In this document: positions 29,289-38,474 of the stretch, piece after piece
Numbering within the stretch: position 1 is the stretch's first letter
Layout of the letters: the number at the start of each line of letters is the position of its first letter
Source of the DNA: Neoroseomonas lacus
GTDB taxonomy: Bacteria; Pseudomonadota; Alphaproteobacteria; Acetobacterales; Acetobacteraceae
DNA length: 64,000 nt
Direction: 5' to 3'
NCBI RefSeq assembly: GCF_014644535.1
Contig: NZ_BMKW01000011.1
Location: 197,194 to 261,193, forward strand
Notes under the pieces: model-generated
What the model saw: only the letters and a program-made list of their open reading frames with translations
What the model was told of the DNA's origin: nothing
The model's database searches: none
Program-made: the position numbers and the translations under genes

Positions 29289-30464
29289 TCAGACCTTCGA
29301 CCCTAGGGTGCGGCGCCCGATGGCGCTGCGATGCACCTCGGACGGGCCTTCATAAACGCGCATGACGCGCACCTGCTGGTACAGCAGCTGAAGCGGCAAT
29401 TCCTTCGTCATGCCCATGGCGCCGAAGGTCTGCATTGCATTGTCGAGCACCGACTGCGCCATTTCGGTCGCGCGGACCTTCAGGATGGACGCTTCCATCC
29501 GCACATCGGCACCGGCGTCGAGCTTGGCGGCGAGATCGTTCACCATCAGCCGGCAGGCATGCATCTCCATCACCGCCTCGGCGGCGAACCACTGGATGGC
29601 CTGACGATCGGCCAGCCGGACGCCCCAGGTCACGCGGTTCTGCGCGTATTCCGACATCATTTCGAGACCGCGGCGCGCCATGCCGATGCAGCGCGCGCCC
29701 ATCTGCATGCGCCGAACGTTCAGTCGCAGCTGCATCGGCGCATAGCCGCGGCCGAGTTCACCGAGAACATTCTCGTGCGGCACGCGGCAATCTTCGAAAA
29801 CCAGCTCGTAGGTAGTGCGGCCGCCGATCATCGGGATGGCACGCTCGATGATGAAGCCAGGGGTGCCCTTCTCGACGATGAAGGCAGTGATGCCTTCCTG
29901 CCGCTTTCCATCGCCTGTGCGCGCCATGAGGATAATGAAGTCGGCGCGTGGGACGTTGGAGACCCAGATCTTGCGGCCGTTGATGACCCAGTCATCGCCA
30001 TCGCGCACCGCCCGCGTGGTCATCCCGGCCGGGTCACCACCGGCGCCTGGCTCGCTGATCGCCATGGCCGAGCGGGCCTCACCAGTCGCGTAGGGCTTGA
30101 GGTACTTCTCGCGCTGCACCGGGCTCGCCACGGAGAGCATCATATGCAGGTTCGGGCTGTCGGGCGGGATGGTGAAGGGGACGCAGGCGCGGGCCATCTC
30201 CTCCTCGGCCGCGGCGAGCGAAATCAGCGGCAGGTTGGCGCCGCCGAATTCCTCCGGCACGTCGAGGCCCCACAGGCCCAGTTCACGACAGCGGTCGAGG
30301 AGCGTCTTCTCCTCCTCTGCCGAAAGCTTGAAGCCACCGCCTTCCGCTTCCCGCTTCAGCACCGCGGGCTCCAGCGGCATCATATCGCGTTCGACGAATT
30401 TCGTGACCAGGTCGCGCAGCATCCTGGTCTCTTCGCTGGCGGCGTAGGGCTGGTTGTGATCCAT
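29289..30464 (-). CDS. Acyl-CoA dehydrogenase
   Basis: FAD-dependent alpha,beta-dehydrogenation of an acyl-CoA. The ATG at 30464 (MDHNQPYAASEETRMLRDLV) gives 391 residues. The N-terminal helical domain is followed by the beta domain, with AISEPGAGGDPAGMTTRAVR and VINGRKIWVSNVPRADFII. The C-terminal domain carries the catalytic Glu in RVYEGPSEVHRSAIGRR, the medium/short-chain position. The operon context (CoA-transferase, metallo-hydrolase, TctC) suggests a specific catabolic acid rather than general beta-oxidation. Electron transfer would go to ETF, which is not encoded here. Confidence 0.93.
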   Translation of the reverse strand: MDHNQPYAASEETRMLRDLVTKFVERDMMPLEPAVLKREAEGGGFKLSAEEEKTLLDRCRELGLWGLDVPEEFGGANLPLISLAAAEEEMARACVPFTIPPDSPNLHMMLSVASPVQREKYLKPYATGEARSAMAISEPGAGGDPAGMTTRAVRDGDDWVINGRKIWVSNVPRADFIILMARTGDGKRQEGITAFIVEKGTPGFIIERAIPMIGGRTTYELVFEDCRVPHENVLGELGRGYAPMQLRLNVRRMQMGARCIGMARRGLEMMSEYAQNRVTWGVRLADRQAIQWFAAEAVMEMHACRLMVNDLAAKLDAGADVRMEASILKVRATEMAQSVLDNAMQTFGAMGMTKELPLQLLYQQVRVMRVYEGPSEVHRSAIGRRTLGSKV

Positions 30465-30532
30465 GATGCGGCGATCCTCCGTTGGCCCGAAACGGACCAT
30501 CGGGGGCGCCGGACGTCAAGCGGCCGGAAGCG

Positions 30533-31417
30533 TCAGCGTAGGTACCGCCAACGGAATCGATCCTTCAACGCCTCCACACGGCCGACCGATGGGTCGGGAA
30601 AGTGAATCGGCAGGATTCGCGTGTCCGTGTCGGCGACCTGGTTGAGAAAGCGCCGACGGCTGACCTCCGCCTCGGCCGGGTCCCAGCAGAAGACCGTGGA
30701 CCAGTCAGGCTGATGGATCTGCAGGGCGTGGTGCATCAGGTCCCCTGTCACGACTGCGTGCTGGCCGCCGCTGCGGATATGCACGCAGCAATGGCACGGC
30801 GAATGCCCTGGCGTCGGCTGAATGGTGATGCGATCGTCGAGTTGGAAATCGTCATCCACCAGCAACGCCTGGCCGGCCGCGACGATCGGCTCGCAATTGA
30901 AGCGATGGACATTGCCACCGCCGCCGGGGCGCTCTTCGGCGGCCTTGGTGCTGGTGTCCCAGGCGGCGTATTCGCGCTTGTGGAAGACGTATTTCGCATT
31001 CGGGAAGGTCGGCACCCAGCGCCCGTCGCGCAGCACGGTGTTCCAGCCCGAATGGTCGATGTGCAGGTGGGTGCAGAAGACATAGTCGATGTCCTCGAAG
31101 GCCAGTCCCTCGGCCTTCAGCCCATCCAGCCAGGGCTGCTTCGGAAAATCCATCGGGGCGGGGTATCCCTTGTCCTCGCCGGTGCAGGTGTCGACAAGGA
31201 TGGTGTGGTGCGGCGTGCGCAGCACATAGGTCTGGTAGGTGATGACCATCTTGCCGGACGCCGCGTCATAGGTCTCGGGCTCGACCTCCCGCAGTCGCTC
31301 GGCGAGCAGGTCCGGCGCGGCCGCTGCCTTGGGGAACATCGCCTCGGGCGCGCGCCAGGGGCCGTCGCGCTCGATGATGCTGGTGATGGTGACGTCGCCG
31401 ATGGTCAGCTTGCGCAT
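30533..31417 (-). CDS. MBL-fold metallo-hydrolase
   Basis: A 294-residue metallo-beta-lactamase-fold hydrolase without a signal peptide, so cytoplasmic. Metal ligands are complete: the HxHxDH motif CTHLHIDHSGWN, a His in TPGHSPCHCCVH, an Asp in VVTGDLMHHALQ and a His in ILPIHFPDPS. The fold includes lactonases, thioesterases and quorum-quenching enzymes. An insertion between the HxHxDH motif and the next ligand contains PGGGGNVHRF. Set among CoA enzymes, a thioesterase or lactonase step is the simplest guess. It lies 68 bases before the acyl-CoA dehydrogenase start in the same operon. Confidence 0.88.
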   Translation of the reverse strand: MRKLTIGDVTITSIIERDGPWRAPEAMFPKAAAAPDLLAERLREVEPETYDAASGKMVITYQTYVLRTPHHTILVDTCTGEDKGYPAPMDFPKQPWLDGLKAEGLAFEDIDYVFCTHLHIDHSGWNTVLRDGRWVPTFPNAKYVFHKREYAAWDTSTKAAEERPGGGGNVHRFNCEPIVAAGQALLVDDDFQLDDRITIQPTPGHSPCHCCVHIRSGGQHAVVTGDLMHHALQIHQPDWSTVFCWDPAEAEVSRRRFLNQVADTDTRILPIHFPDPSVGRVEALKDRFRWRYLR

Positions 31418-31441
31418 GTCGTATCCAGGTCTGTCAGGGGG

Positions 31442-32446
31442 TCATTCGGCGCGGATGCCGGCCTCGACGGCCACACGGCGCCAGGTCGGCACATCCTCGG
31501 CCAGCCGGGCGGCGAGGATGTCGGGCGCGCTCATCAACGGCTCGGCGCCGAGTGTCGCGAAACGGGCGCGGAAATCGGCGTCGTCGCGCAGTGCGGCGAG
31601 TTCGACCGACAATCGCGACAGGATGGCCTGCGGAAGGCCTGCCGGCGCCGCCATCGCGAACCAGTTTGGCGCGATGTACCCCGGCACGATTTCGACCGCG
31701 GCAGGTACCTCTGGCAGCGCAGGGATGCGGGATGCCGTCGTGACAGCAAGGATCCGCGCGCGGCCGTCGCGCGCGTGGGAGAGCGTTTCGACCGTGCTCG
31801 CGAAGACCAAGTCGATGTCGCCGGCGTAAAGGGCATTCGTCGCCTGAGCGGCGCCACGATAAGGCACATGGGTGAGGTCGATCTGCGCCACGGCGGCGAA
31901 CATCGCTCCCGAGAGGTGGTTCGAGGACCCGATGCCCGACGTGCCATAGGTGATGCTGCCAGGCCTCGCGCGCGCTTCGGCCAGCAATGCCTGGAGGTTG
32001 GTGAAGCGATGGTCGGCGCGCACGACGATCGTCGTGGCGATTTCCGCCACCAGACTGACCGGCGTTAGGTCGGTCCGCGGGTCGAAGCCGAGATTGGCGT
32101 AGATCGCGGGCAAGATGGCGAGCGAGGAGGAGGTGAGGACCAGCGTGTAGCCGTCAGGCGGCGCCTGCACCGTCGCACGCAGGCCGATCGAGCCACCAGC
32201 GCCGGCTCGGTTGTCGATGATGAAAGGCTGGCCGAGCCGTTCGCGCAGCCGCTCGCCGATCATTCGGCCAACCGTGTCGATCGGGCCGCCGGGGGCGAAG
32301 GGAATGATGAGGCGGATCGGACGTGCCGGCCAGACTTCCTGCGCCAGCACCGGCCCCGCGGCCAGCCCCAGCGCCAACGCTGGCAGGTTCCGGCGTCGCA
32401 AGCTCCGTGCCGGTCGTGCCGCGGGCGGCGATTTGTGTTCGGGCAT
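31442..32446 (-). CDS. TctC/Bug family periplasmic solute-binding protein
   Basis: Third orphan TctC protein of the window, 334 residues. The basic N-terminus (ARSLRRRNLPALALGLAAG) is a possible twin-arginine signal ending at VLAQ. The ligand loop is IIPFAPGGPIDTVGRMIGE with the conserved Asp, followed by IIDNRAGAGGSIGLRATVQA. The middle has YGTSGIGSSNHLSGAMFAAV and HVPYRGAAQATNALYAG. It lies in the minus-strand operon between the DMT transporter (75 bases) and the metallo-hydrolase (24 bases). No TctA/TctB is present. The likely ligand is the substrate of the surrounding CoA enzymes. Confidence 0.9.
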   Translation of the reverse strand: MPEHKSPPAARPARSLRRRNLPALALGLAAGPVLAQEVWPARPIRLIIPFAPGGPIDTVGRMIGERLRERLGQPFIIDNRAGAGGSIGLRATVQAPPDGYTLVLTSSSLAILPAIYANLGFDPRTDLTPVSLVAEIATTIVVRADHRFTNLQALLAEARARPGSITYGTSGIGSSNHLSGAMFAAVAQIDLTHVPYRGAAQATNALYAGDIDLVFASTVETLSHARDGRARILAVTTASRIPALPEVPAAVEIVPGYIAPNWFAMAAPAGLPQAILSRLSVELAALRDDADFRARFATLGAEPLMSAPDILAARLAEDVPTWRRVAVEAGIRAE

Positions 32447-32521
32447 GCGTTCCTCCAGCCACCATTTTTGCGGCGACTTTCGCGGACGATCCGACGGACC
32501 GCGAGTGGATGCAAGTTCGGG

Positions 32522-33406
32522 TCAGCGGCGCACGGCTTCCCGCCTGGCGATCCACGTTGTGGCGCCAAAGATGACGGCGGCGCCGGCAAATGTCGTCGTT
32601 GCCGGCACTTCGGCGAAGACCAGCCAGCCAAGCGTCGCCGACCAAACCATGTCGACGAACCTGATGGGCTGCGTTGCCGACATGTCGGCGATCCGGAAGG
32701 CCTCGGTCAGGCACCAATGGCCGGCGCTGCCGAGCAGCCCTGTGATCAGGAACCAGCCCCACTGTTCCGCCGTCGGCCAGATCCAGCCGGCCATCGCAAA
32801 GGGCAGGCTGAACGTAGCGACGGTGATGGCCTGCCAGGCGACGATCACCTCTGGCCGATCGCGCCGCGTCAGTGCCTTCGTGATCAGGAATGATGCTGCG
32901 AATAGCGGGGAAGACGACAACATCACCAATGACCAGAAGCCGCGTCCCGTGCCGGTGAATTGCGGCGCGACCACGACCAGGACGCCGAGGAAACCGACAA
33001 CGGCTGCAATCCAGCGGGCGCGGACCATGGGTTCACCGAGGAACATCACGGCGCCGGCCATGATGAAGATCGGGCCGGTGAAGCCGATCGCGGTCATGTC
33101 CGCCATTGGCACGTGAGGCAACGCCCAAAACCACAATAGCAGCCCGGCGGTGTGCACCATGCCGCGCCACCCTTGGCCCCAAAAATCATGCGGCCGCCAC
33201 GCCGCTAATCCTGTCCGCAGTATGAAGGGCAGCAGCACGACGAGACCGGCGAGGTAGCGTAGAAACTGCGTCTGGAAGGGATCGAGTTCCTGGGATAACC
33301 GGCGGGCAATGGTGTTGAGCAGACAAAACAGAAACCCGGCCGCGACCATCCAAGCCATGCCGCGTAGGGTCGCCAAGCGCGTCGGGCGCGCGGGGCCGGC
33401 GGTCAC
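32522..33406 (-). CDS. EamA/DMT-family transporter
   Basis: A 294-residue inner-membrane protein with ten predicted spans in two EamA repeats (about 15-145 and 155-285). Typical segments are GMAWMVAAGFLFCLLNTIAR, MADMTAIGFTGPIFIMAGAV and PIRFVDMVWSATLGWLVFAE. The family exports or exchanges metabolites such as amino acids; the substrate cannot be predicted. Its start overlaps the stop of the alpha/beta hydrolase gene by four bases, so the two are coupled and may act on the same compound. Confidence 0.9.
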   Translation of the reverse strand: MTAGPARPTRLATLRGMAWMVAAGFLFCLLNTIARRLSQELDPFQTQFLRYLAGLVVLLPFILRTGLAAWRPHDFWGQGWRGMVHTAGLLLWFWALPHVPMADMTAIGFTGPIFIMAGAVMFLGEPMVRARWIAAVVGFLGVLVVVAPQFTGTGRGFWSLVMLSSSPLFAASFLITKALTRRDRPEVIVAWQAITVATFSLPFAMAGWIWPTAEQWGWFLITGLLGSAGHWCLTEAFRIADMSATQPIRFVDMVWSATLGWLVFAEVPATTTFAGAAVIFGATTWIARREAVRR

Positions 33407-34281
33407 GTCGATGACGCACCTCGTTCCAGTACCCTGCGCAAGGCGGCGTTGAATGGCTCGGCGGCCTCATAGGACACCCAGTGGCCGGCGCCGGGAATGC
33501 TCTCGGCGGTCGCTCCGGCCCGCATGCCCCGGATCAGATCAAGCCTCAGTCTGACATTGGGGCGGGCAATGGCGTCGAGTTCGCCATAGATTGCGGCCAA
33601 AGGCGCGCGTCCGCGTGCGATGGCCTGCTTCAGCGAATCCGTATTGGCCCATCCGCGGCTCTTGAACCGGGCGCGGCGCGTATGGAGATCCTGCATCGCG
33701 AGCGCGACGTCATCAATACGCGTGGCATCGGCGAACATCAGCGCGGCGAGGTTATGGCGGTTTGCTTCATCCCGGTCGGTGCCTTCGAGGTGGCGGACTT
33801 TGACAAGTTGGGTCGGGCTGCGCTCGAAACCGAGTGCGCCGGCGCCGATCACGGTCAGCGAAAGGCAGCGTTCCGGATCGAAGGCAGCGAGGTGTCCGGA
33901 GCAAAGGGCACCGAAGGAGAATCCCGCCAGGTCATAACCCGAGTCGTCCGGTAAGATGATGCGCAGGCCTTCGGCTAGGATTGGCGCGATGGTCTCCGGC
34001 GAAGCGGGCGTTGGCGGCATGTCGCTGTCGCCGAGTCCGGGTAGATCGGGGCAGATGACGCGGCGGTCCGAGGCGAAGGCTGGGATGTTCCTTAGCCAGT
34101 GCCGCCAGGACCCTGAACCGCCATGTAGCAGTACGAGTGGCCGCCCCTTTCCCCAGGCGCGCCATACCAGGGTACCATCGCCACATGGCGTTTCCGCACG
34201 GTGTGCCGCGGCAGCAATCGCGCGAAGTTCGGCATGAGGCTCGTCCCGTGCCGTGTTCGCTACCCATTCCCCAAAGGCCAT
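33403..34281 (-). CDS. Alpha/beta hydrolase
   Basis: A 292-residue cytoplasmic hydrolase. The oxyanion segment is LVLLHGGSGSWRHWLRNIP. The nucleophile elbow GFSFGALCSG holds the Ser. The acid is probably the Asp in YGELDAIARPN, and the base is the His in IPGAGHWVSYE. PDLPGLGDSDMPP is a further family mark. The start MAFGEWVANTARDEPH follows a 70-base gap from the kinase gene. It is the first gene of the six-gene minus-strand operon ending at 28063. It may hydrolyse an ester or a ring product feeding the CoA enzymes; the substrate is unknown. Confidence 0.88.
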   Translation of the reverse strand: MAFGEWVANTARDEPHAELRAIAAAAHRAETPCGDGTLVWRAWGKGRPLVLLHGGSGSWRHWLRNIPAFASDRRVICPDLPGLGDSDMPPTPASPETIAPILAEGLRIILPDDSGYDLAGFSFGALCSGHLAAFDPERCLSLTVIGAGALGFERSPTQLVKVRHLEGTDRDEANRHNLAALMFADATRIDDVALAMQDLHTRRARFKSRGWANTDSLKQAIARGRAPLAAIYGELDAIARPNVRLRLDLIRGMRAGATAESIPGAGHWVSYEAAEPFNAALRRVLERGASST

Positions 34282-34351
34282 ACCGCTGATGCCCTCCCCA
34301 AGATGGTGTGCATCCTAGGCTAGGCGGCGGATCGGTCCACCCGGCAGGGTT

Positions 34352-37258
34352 TCAAGCGACAGACGTGGTCTGGATTGGCAATCCAGTCAGCACACCTTCG
34401 ACTCCGAGCCGGCGTTCGAGTTCGGGCAGCGTGGCCCGCGCGATGGCGATTACCGATGCCTGCAGGTCGGGTGAGGGGTCCCCACCACGGGCTGCTCTCT
34501 GCAGGGCTTCGGCTTCAGCGGCCAAGCGGGTTGCGCCCAGCGTGCGCGCCGCGCCGACCAGGCGATGCGACGCGTGTTGGACATGGCCAGAATCAGTCTT
34601 CTCGGCTGGAGACGCGTTCGTCAGCAATGACAATGCACGCCGCACTTCACCGACGAATTCCGCCAGAATTCCATGAGCCGCATGGCCTAGCTCACGCTCA
34701 AGGAGGTCCAGCGTCGTTGCGTCGACGTAAGGCGCAACTGGCGCGGCCGATGCCGCTGCTTCAACGGGATTGCCTTCGCGCGATGGCAGCCGCTTGAGGA
34801 CTTGCAGCAGCGATTGCCGGTCAATCGGCTTGACAAGATGGGCGTCCATCCCTGCCCGGCGCGTCGCCTCGATCTGGTCCGGCAAGGCGGACGCTGTCAA
34901 CGCGATCACCGGCACGGCACAAGCTGGAGGCTGCAGAGCGCGGATCCGCCTGGTTGCCTCGAACCCGTCCATCCCCGGCATCTGAAGATCCATCAGGACG
35001 GCGTCGAACTGGCCGTTCGCCAGCGCGAGCAGTGCGCTGATGCCATCCTCCGCGACTTCAACGGTGTGACCCGCGCCGCTGAGCATGGCCTGCGCAATCT
35101 GACGATTGGCGGCGACATCGTCCACCACCAGGATCCGGAGCGATACCGCGTCGGCTGGAGTGCCGACAGCGTCACTGTGCATATCGTCCTCCGTTCCGGG
35201 CATGGCGGCCGCATGCAGGGGAATCTCGAACCAGAACATCACGCCGCCGGCGGAGGGCGCTTCGCAGCCGATCTCGCCATCCATCAAGGCAACCAAGCGA
35301 GCAGATATGGCGAGGCCAAGGCCAGTACCCTGCCCATCGGCGATACCCTGCGGCGCTAGCTGAACAAAATCTTCGAATAGCAGGTGCCGCTTATCCGCAG
35401 GAACGCCGGGGCCGGTGTCCTGCACCTCGATCCGCAAGCGGCCCTCGGGGGTGCAAAGGACGCGCAGGTCCACGCGACCACCTGTGGGTGTGAACTTGAC
35501 GGCGTTGGACAGCAGGTTCAGCAGGAGCTGGCGCATTCGCGTCGGGTCCAGCTCGGCTGCATCTGGAAGAGTGGGGTCGATATCGACGTGGAATGACTGT
35601 GCCTTGCGCGCTACTTCCGGCGCCATGAGCGTGGCGCATCCGTCCAGAAGCTGTCGCAATGCGACCGGACGTGGCGCGAGATCGAGCCGTCCGGCCTCGA
35701 TCTTGGAGAGGTCGAGCAGGCCATTCACCAAGTCGAGCAGATGGCGACCTGCCTCGTGCAACGTCTTCACCTGTTCGCGCTGCTCGGGTTCCAGCCGAGG
35801 GTCCTGGAGCAGGACCTGGGCAAATCCGAGCACGCCATTCAGAGGCGTTCGCAGATCATGCGAGACGCGCGCGAGGAAGCGGCTTTTTGCTTCGCCGGCT
35901 GCGGCCGCGGCGTCGCGTGCCGCGGCCAGTTCCTGCATGGCGCGCTTGAGCGCGGTGATGTCGGTCCGGATACCGACGGTTCCACCGTCTGGTGTGCGCC
36001 GTTCCGTGATGAGCACCCAGCGCCCATCGGGCAAAAGCCGTTCCATCGATGGCTGATCGCCAAGGTGGAAGGCCTTGCTCTCGGCGACGAAGGCCTCGAT
36101 GTCGGTGCTGGCCTGAGGATACTGCCCGAGCTTAGCCCCCTCGCGCATGATGTCGTCGAAGCTGGTTCCGGGCTGGATGAAGCGCGCGCTGAGCTTGTAG
36201 AAATCCTTGTACCGGCTGTTGCACGCGATCAGCCGATCCTCGGCGTCAAACATGACAAAGCCATCGGACATTGATTCGAGCGCATTTTCCAAGGTCAGCC
36301 TTGCGCTCATGCGTTCGGCTTCCGCCCTGTCACGCTGTCGCAGCATGACCACCAGCGCGAGTGCGACCGAGATGATCACCATGCCCAACATGCTGGAAAC
36401 GGCAAAGGCCCTGACGCGGTCGCGATACCAGCCGGCCAGGGCGGCATCGACTTCGATCGACGTGGTGATCAGCAATGTCGGGTAGAGGGTCGACCGCACG
36501 GAGGCAAAGACGAGCTGGCCCGTGAAGCGGCTGGTGACGATCGTTGCCTGGGCCCCAACGCCCATTGCCTTGGCGCTCGGTTCAAGCCGTTGGCCGATGC
36601 GCGTCTCATCATGCGGCACCGATGTGAGCAGGATGCCGTCGTCACGTTCCAGCGTCGTGCGCAGTCCGGGGCTTTCACCGGCGGCGGTGAGCAGCGACCT
36701 TACCGATGGCACTGGGACCTCGGCGACAGCCAGGACAGGGCCGAGCCCAATGATGGTCACATTGCGCGCAAAGAACAACGTCCACTCGCCGGTCGAGGGA
36801 TTCTGTACCGGGCCACCGATGGATACGCCGCCGCCACGTTCGACGAGTTCAGAGAAGCCGGTCTCGACCGGCAATGGCAGGCGGCGGCGGCGAGACACCG
36901 GCAGGGCGGTTGCCAATGGCAGACCGTTGGGGCCCATCAGCAGGATGTCGCGATAGGTGAAATTCTGATTGTTCAGCTGCCGCAGGACATTATTCAGCAC
37001 TCGAATGTCCATCTGCCCATTCGGCGCGAAATGGGCGAGGATTGCCGGTAGCCCCGCAAGCATTGCGTCCACCTGCACAAAGGCACGGTTAATGGATGTT
37101 TCAGTTGCGAGGCTGATGCGCTCGACCGAGTCCTCAGCGGCATTTATCTGCGCCTCTCGCGCGCGACCGATGATCATCAGCGTCGCTGCCGACTGCGCGA
37201 GCAGCAGGATGATGGCGCCGAAGAGGATGGCCCGCCGGAGGAACAGCGTATTCTGCAT
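34352..37258 (-). CDS. Hybrid sensor histidine kinase with receiver and HPt domains
   Basis: A 968-residue inner-membrane kinase. It has a first span at about 9-30, a periplasmic double-Cache-like sensor (about 32-290), a second span at about 293-315 (VSSMLGMVIISVALALVVML) and a PAS domain (about 330-450, FVMFDAEDRLIACNSRYKDF). HisKA follows with His467 in RVSHDLRTPLNG, then HATPase_c (NLLSNAVKFTPTGGRVDLRV, GTGLGLAISARLVALM). A receiver domain has Asp757 in VLMDLQMPGMDG, and a C-terminal HPt has His898 in SHRLVGAARTLGA. All phosphorelay residues are present, but no separate response regulator lies nearby, so the output is elsewhere. Its start follows the TRAP-type binding-protein gene by 2 bases, which points to a shared sensing role. 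Confidence 0.94.
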   Translation of the reverse strand: MQNTLFLRRAILFGAIILLLAQSAATLMIIGRAREAQINAAEDSVERISLATETSINRAFVQVDAMLAGLPAILAHFAPNGQMDIRVLNNVLRQLNNQNFTYRDILLMGPNGLPLATALPVSRRRRLPLPVETGFSELVERGGGVSIGGPVQNPSTGEWTLFFARNVTIIGLGPVLAVAEVPVPSVRSLLTAAGESPGLRTTLERDDGILLTSVPHDETRIGQRLEPSAKAMGVGAQATIVTSRFTGQLVFASVRSTLYPTLLITTSIEVDAALAGWYRDRVRAFAVSSMLGMVIISVALALVVMLRQRDRAEAERMSARLTLENALESMSDGFVMFDAEDRLIACNSRYKDFYKLSARFIQPGTSFDDIMREGAKLGQYPQASTDIEAFVAESKAFHLGDQPSMERLLPDGRWVLITERRTPDGGTVGIRTDITALKRAMQELAAARDAAAAAGEAKSRFLARVSHDLRTPLNGVLGFAQVLLQDPRLEPEQREQVKTLHEAGRHLLDLVNGLLDLSKIEAGRLDLAPRPVALRQLLDGCATLMAPEVARKAQSFHVDIDPTLPDAAELDPTRMRQLLLNLLSNAVKFTPTGGRVDLRVLCTPEGRLRIEVQDTGPGVPADKRHLLFEDFVQLAPQGIADGQGTGLGLAISARLVALMDGEIGCEAPSAGGVMFWFEIPLHAAAMPGTEDDMHSDAVGTPADAVSLRILVVDDVAANRQIAQAMLSGAGHTVEVAEDGISALLALANGQFDAVLMDLQMPGMDGFEATRRIRALQPPACAVPVIALTASALPDQIEATRRAGMDAHLVKPIDRQSLLQVLKRLPSREGNPVEAAASAAPVAPYVDATTLDLLERELGHAAHGILAEFVGEVRRALSLLTNASPAEKTDSGHVQHASHRLVGAARTLGATRLAAEAEALQRAARGGDPSPDLQASVIAIARATLPELERRLGVEGVLTGLPIQTTSVA

Positions 37259-37260
37259 CG

Positions 37261-38337
37261 TCAGTCGAGGCGCGCTGTGACGCCAAGTGAGGGAGCCAGG
37301 CGCGTGTTCCAGGCATCGACGCAGGGTTCACCGCAACGGCGGACCCAGCCCGGTAGAACTGTTTCGGTCAGCAGACGAATCCGACGTTCCTGGTCGGCGG
37401 GCGAAACGGGCACGATGGTAGCCTGTCCGCGGCGTCCATTTGTGCAGGCCGGTTGGCCGGCATTGCAGGCGAAACCCTCGACCGTTTCCACTTCGGCCGC
37501 GTCCCAGATCTCGTGTTCCAGCTTGCCGACCTCCTGCCGGATCAGAGTGCGCGCCCAATCCGGAAGCGCGGCCCAAGCGGCGCGGTTGGCGCCGAATACC
37601 GAGAGCCCCCAGGTAATCGCCATGCTGTGCATGTAAGTAGCGACTTCATCAAGGCCGATGGCATTGGCCGACAGCGTTCCGGTCACGGCGCATTCTACGA
37701 CACCCGACCGGACGGCTGCCAAGGTCTCCCCGAAGGGGACGACCACCGGCGTGGCGCCAAGAGCAGCGAACATTTCTGATTGTCCTACCGAAGACGTGCG
37801 GATGCGTCGCCCGGCCAAGTCCGACAATCCGGTGAATCGATCGCGGCAAAATATAACTTGAGCTGGGTAAGTATAAATGGCAAGAAGTTCGACATCATAG
37901 CGTTCAGCGAGCAATTCTTCGAGGTGTGGTCGATAAAGCTCCACCGTCCGTCGGAGTGCGGGCATGTCTGGATTAACTGCAGGTAGGTCGACGGCGTTAA
38001 ATTCAGGCTCCTCGTTGCTTACAATAGCGAGTAGTACTGTGCCGAATGGTACGACGCCGAGGCGCATCAGCGCCAGCATCTCCTGCGCCCTGATGCCGCT
38101 TCGGTCGAAAGGTGCGATCTCCGCCTGAATGCGTCCACCCGACGCCTCTGGCAGGCGATGACGCCAAAAGGGTTCCTCATACCGGACGTATTGGCTGACA
38201 CCGGCCAAGCCACCAACAATCTTCAGGCGGAGCGGTGACTCCGGTCCGGATTGCGCCATGGCCATTGGCATGGACAGGGCTATGGCGGCGGCGCCGATGA
38301 TCAACGAGAGAGCTTTTCGAAGCGCTATTCGCAGCAA
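37261..38337 (-). CDS. TRAP-type (DctP-like) periplasmic solute-binding protein
   Basis: A 358-residue exported protein with a signal peptide (LSLIIGAAAIALSMPMAMAQ). DctP-family features are GGRIQAEIAPFDRSGIRAQE, the ligand-contacting Arg in LAGRRIRTSSVGQSEMFAAL, GATPVVVPFGETLAAVRSGV and VVECAVTGTLSA. The C-terminal extension contains four cysteines (GFACNAGQPACTNG and RRCGEPCVDAWN), likely periplasmic disulfides. No DctQ or DctM membrane genes occur in the window. It is the first gene of a two-gene unit with the hybrid kinase, so it may present a ligand to the kinase rather than feed a transporter. Stretches of the coding sequence near 37840-38040 are A+T-richer than the surroundings. Confidence 0.88.
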   Translation of the reverse strand: MLRIALRKALSLIIGAAAIALSMPMAMAQSGPESPLRLKIVGGLAGVSQYVRYEEPFWRHRLPEASGGRIQAEIAPFDRSGIRAQEMLALMRLGVVPFGTVLLAIVSNEEPEFNAVDLPAVNPDMPALRRTVELYRPHLEELLAERYDVELLAIYTYPAQVIFCRDRFTGLSDLAGRRIRTSSVGQSEMFAALGATPVVVPFGETLAAVRSGVVECAVTGTLSANAIGLDEVATYMHSMAITWGLSVFGANRAAWAALPDWARTLIRQEVGKLEHEIWDAAEVETVEGFACNAGQPACTNGRRGQATIVPVSPADQERRIRLLTETVLPGWVRRCGEPCVDAWNTRLAPSLGVTARLD

Positions 38338-38474
38338 AACTGCCTCCTGGACATGCGGGGCTTTCGGTAGTCTGCCATTCTTAGGCGACGATTGTCACAG
38401 TGATGATTGGGAATGCGCTCAGCCTGCGTCAGCCGGCCTGTGGGCGCTGGCGAAACCGAGGTAGTACCGTCAAG

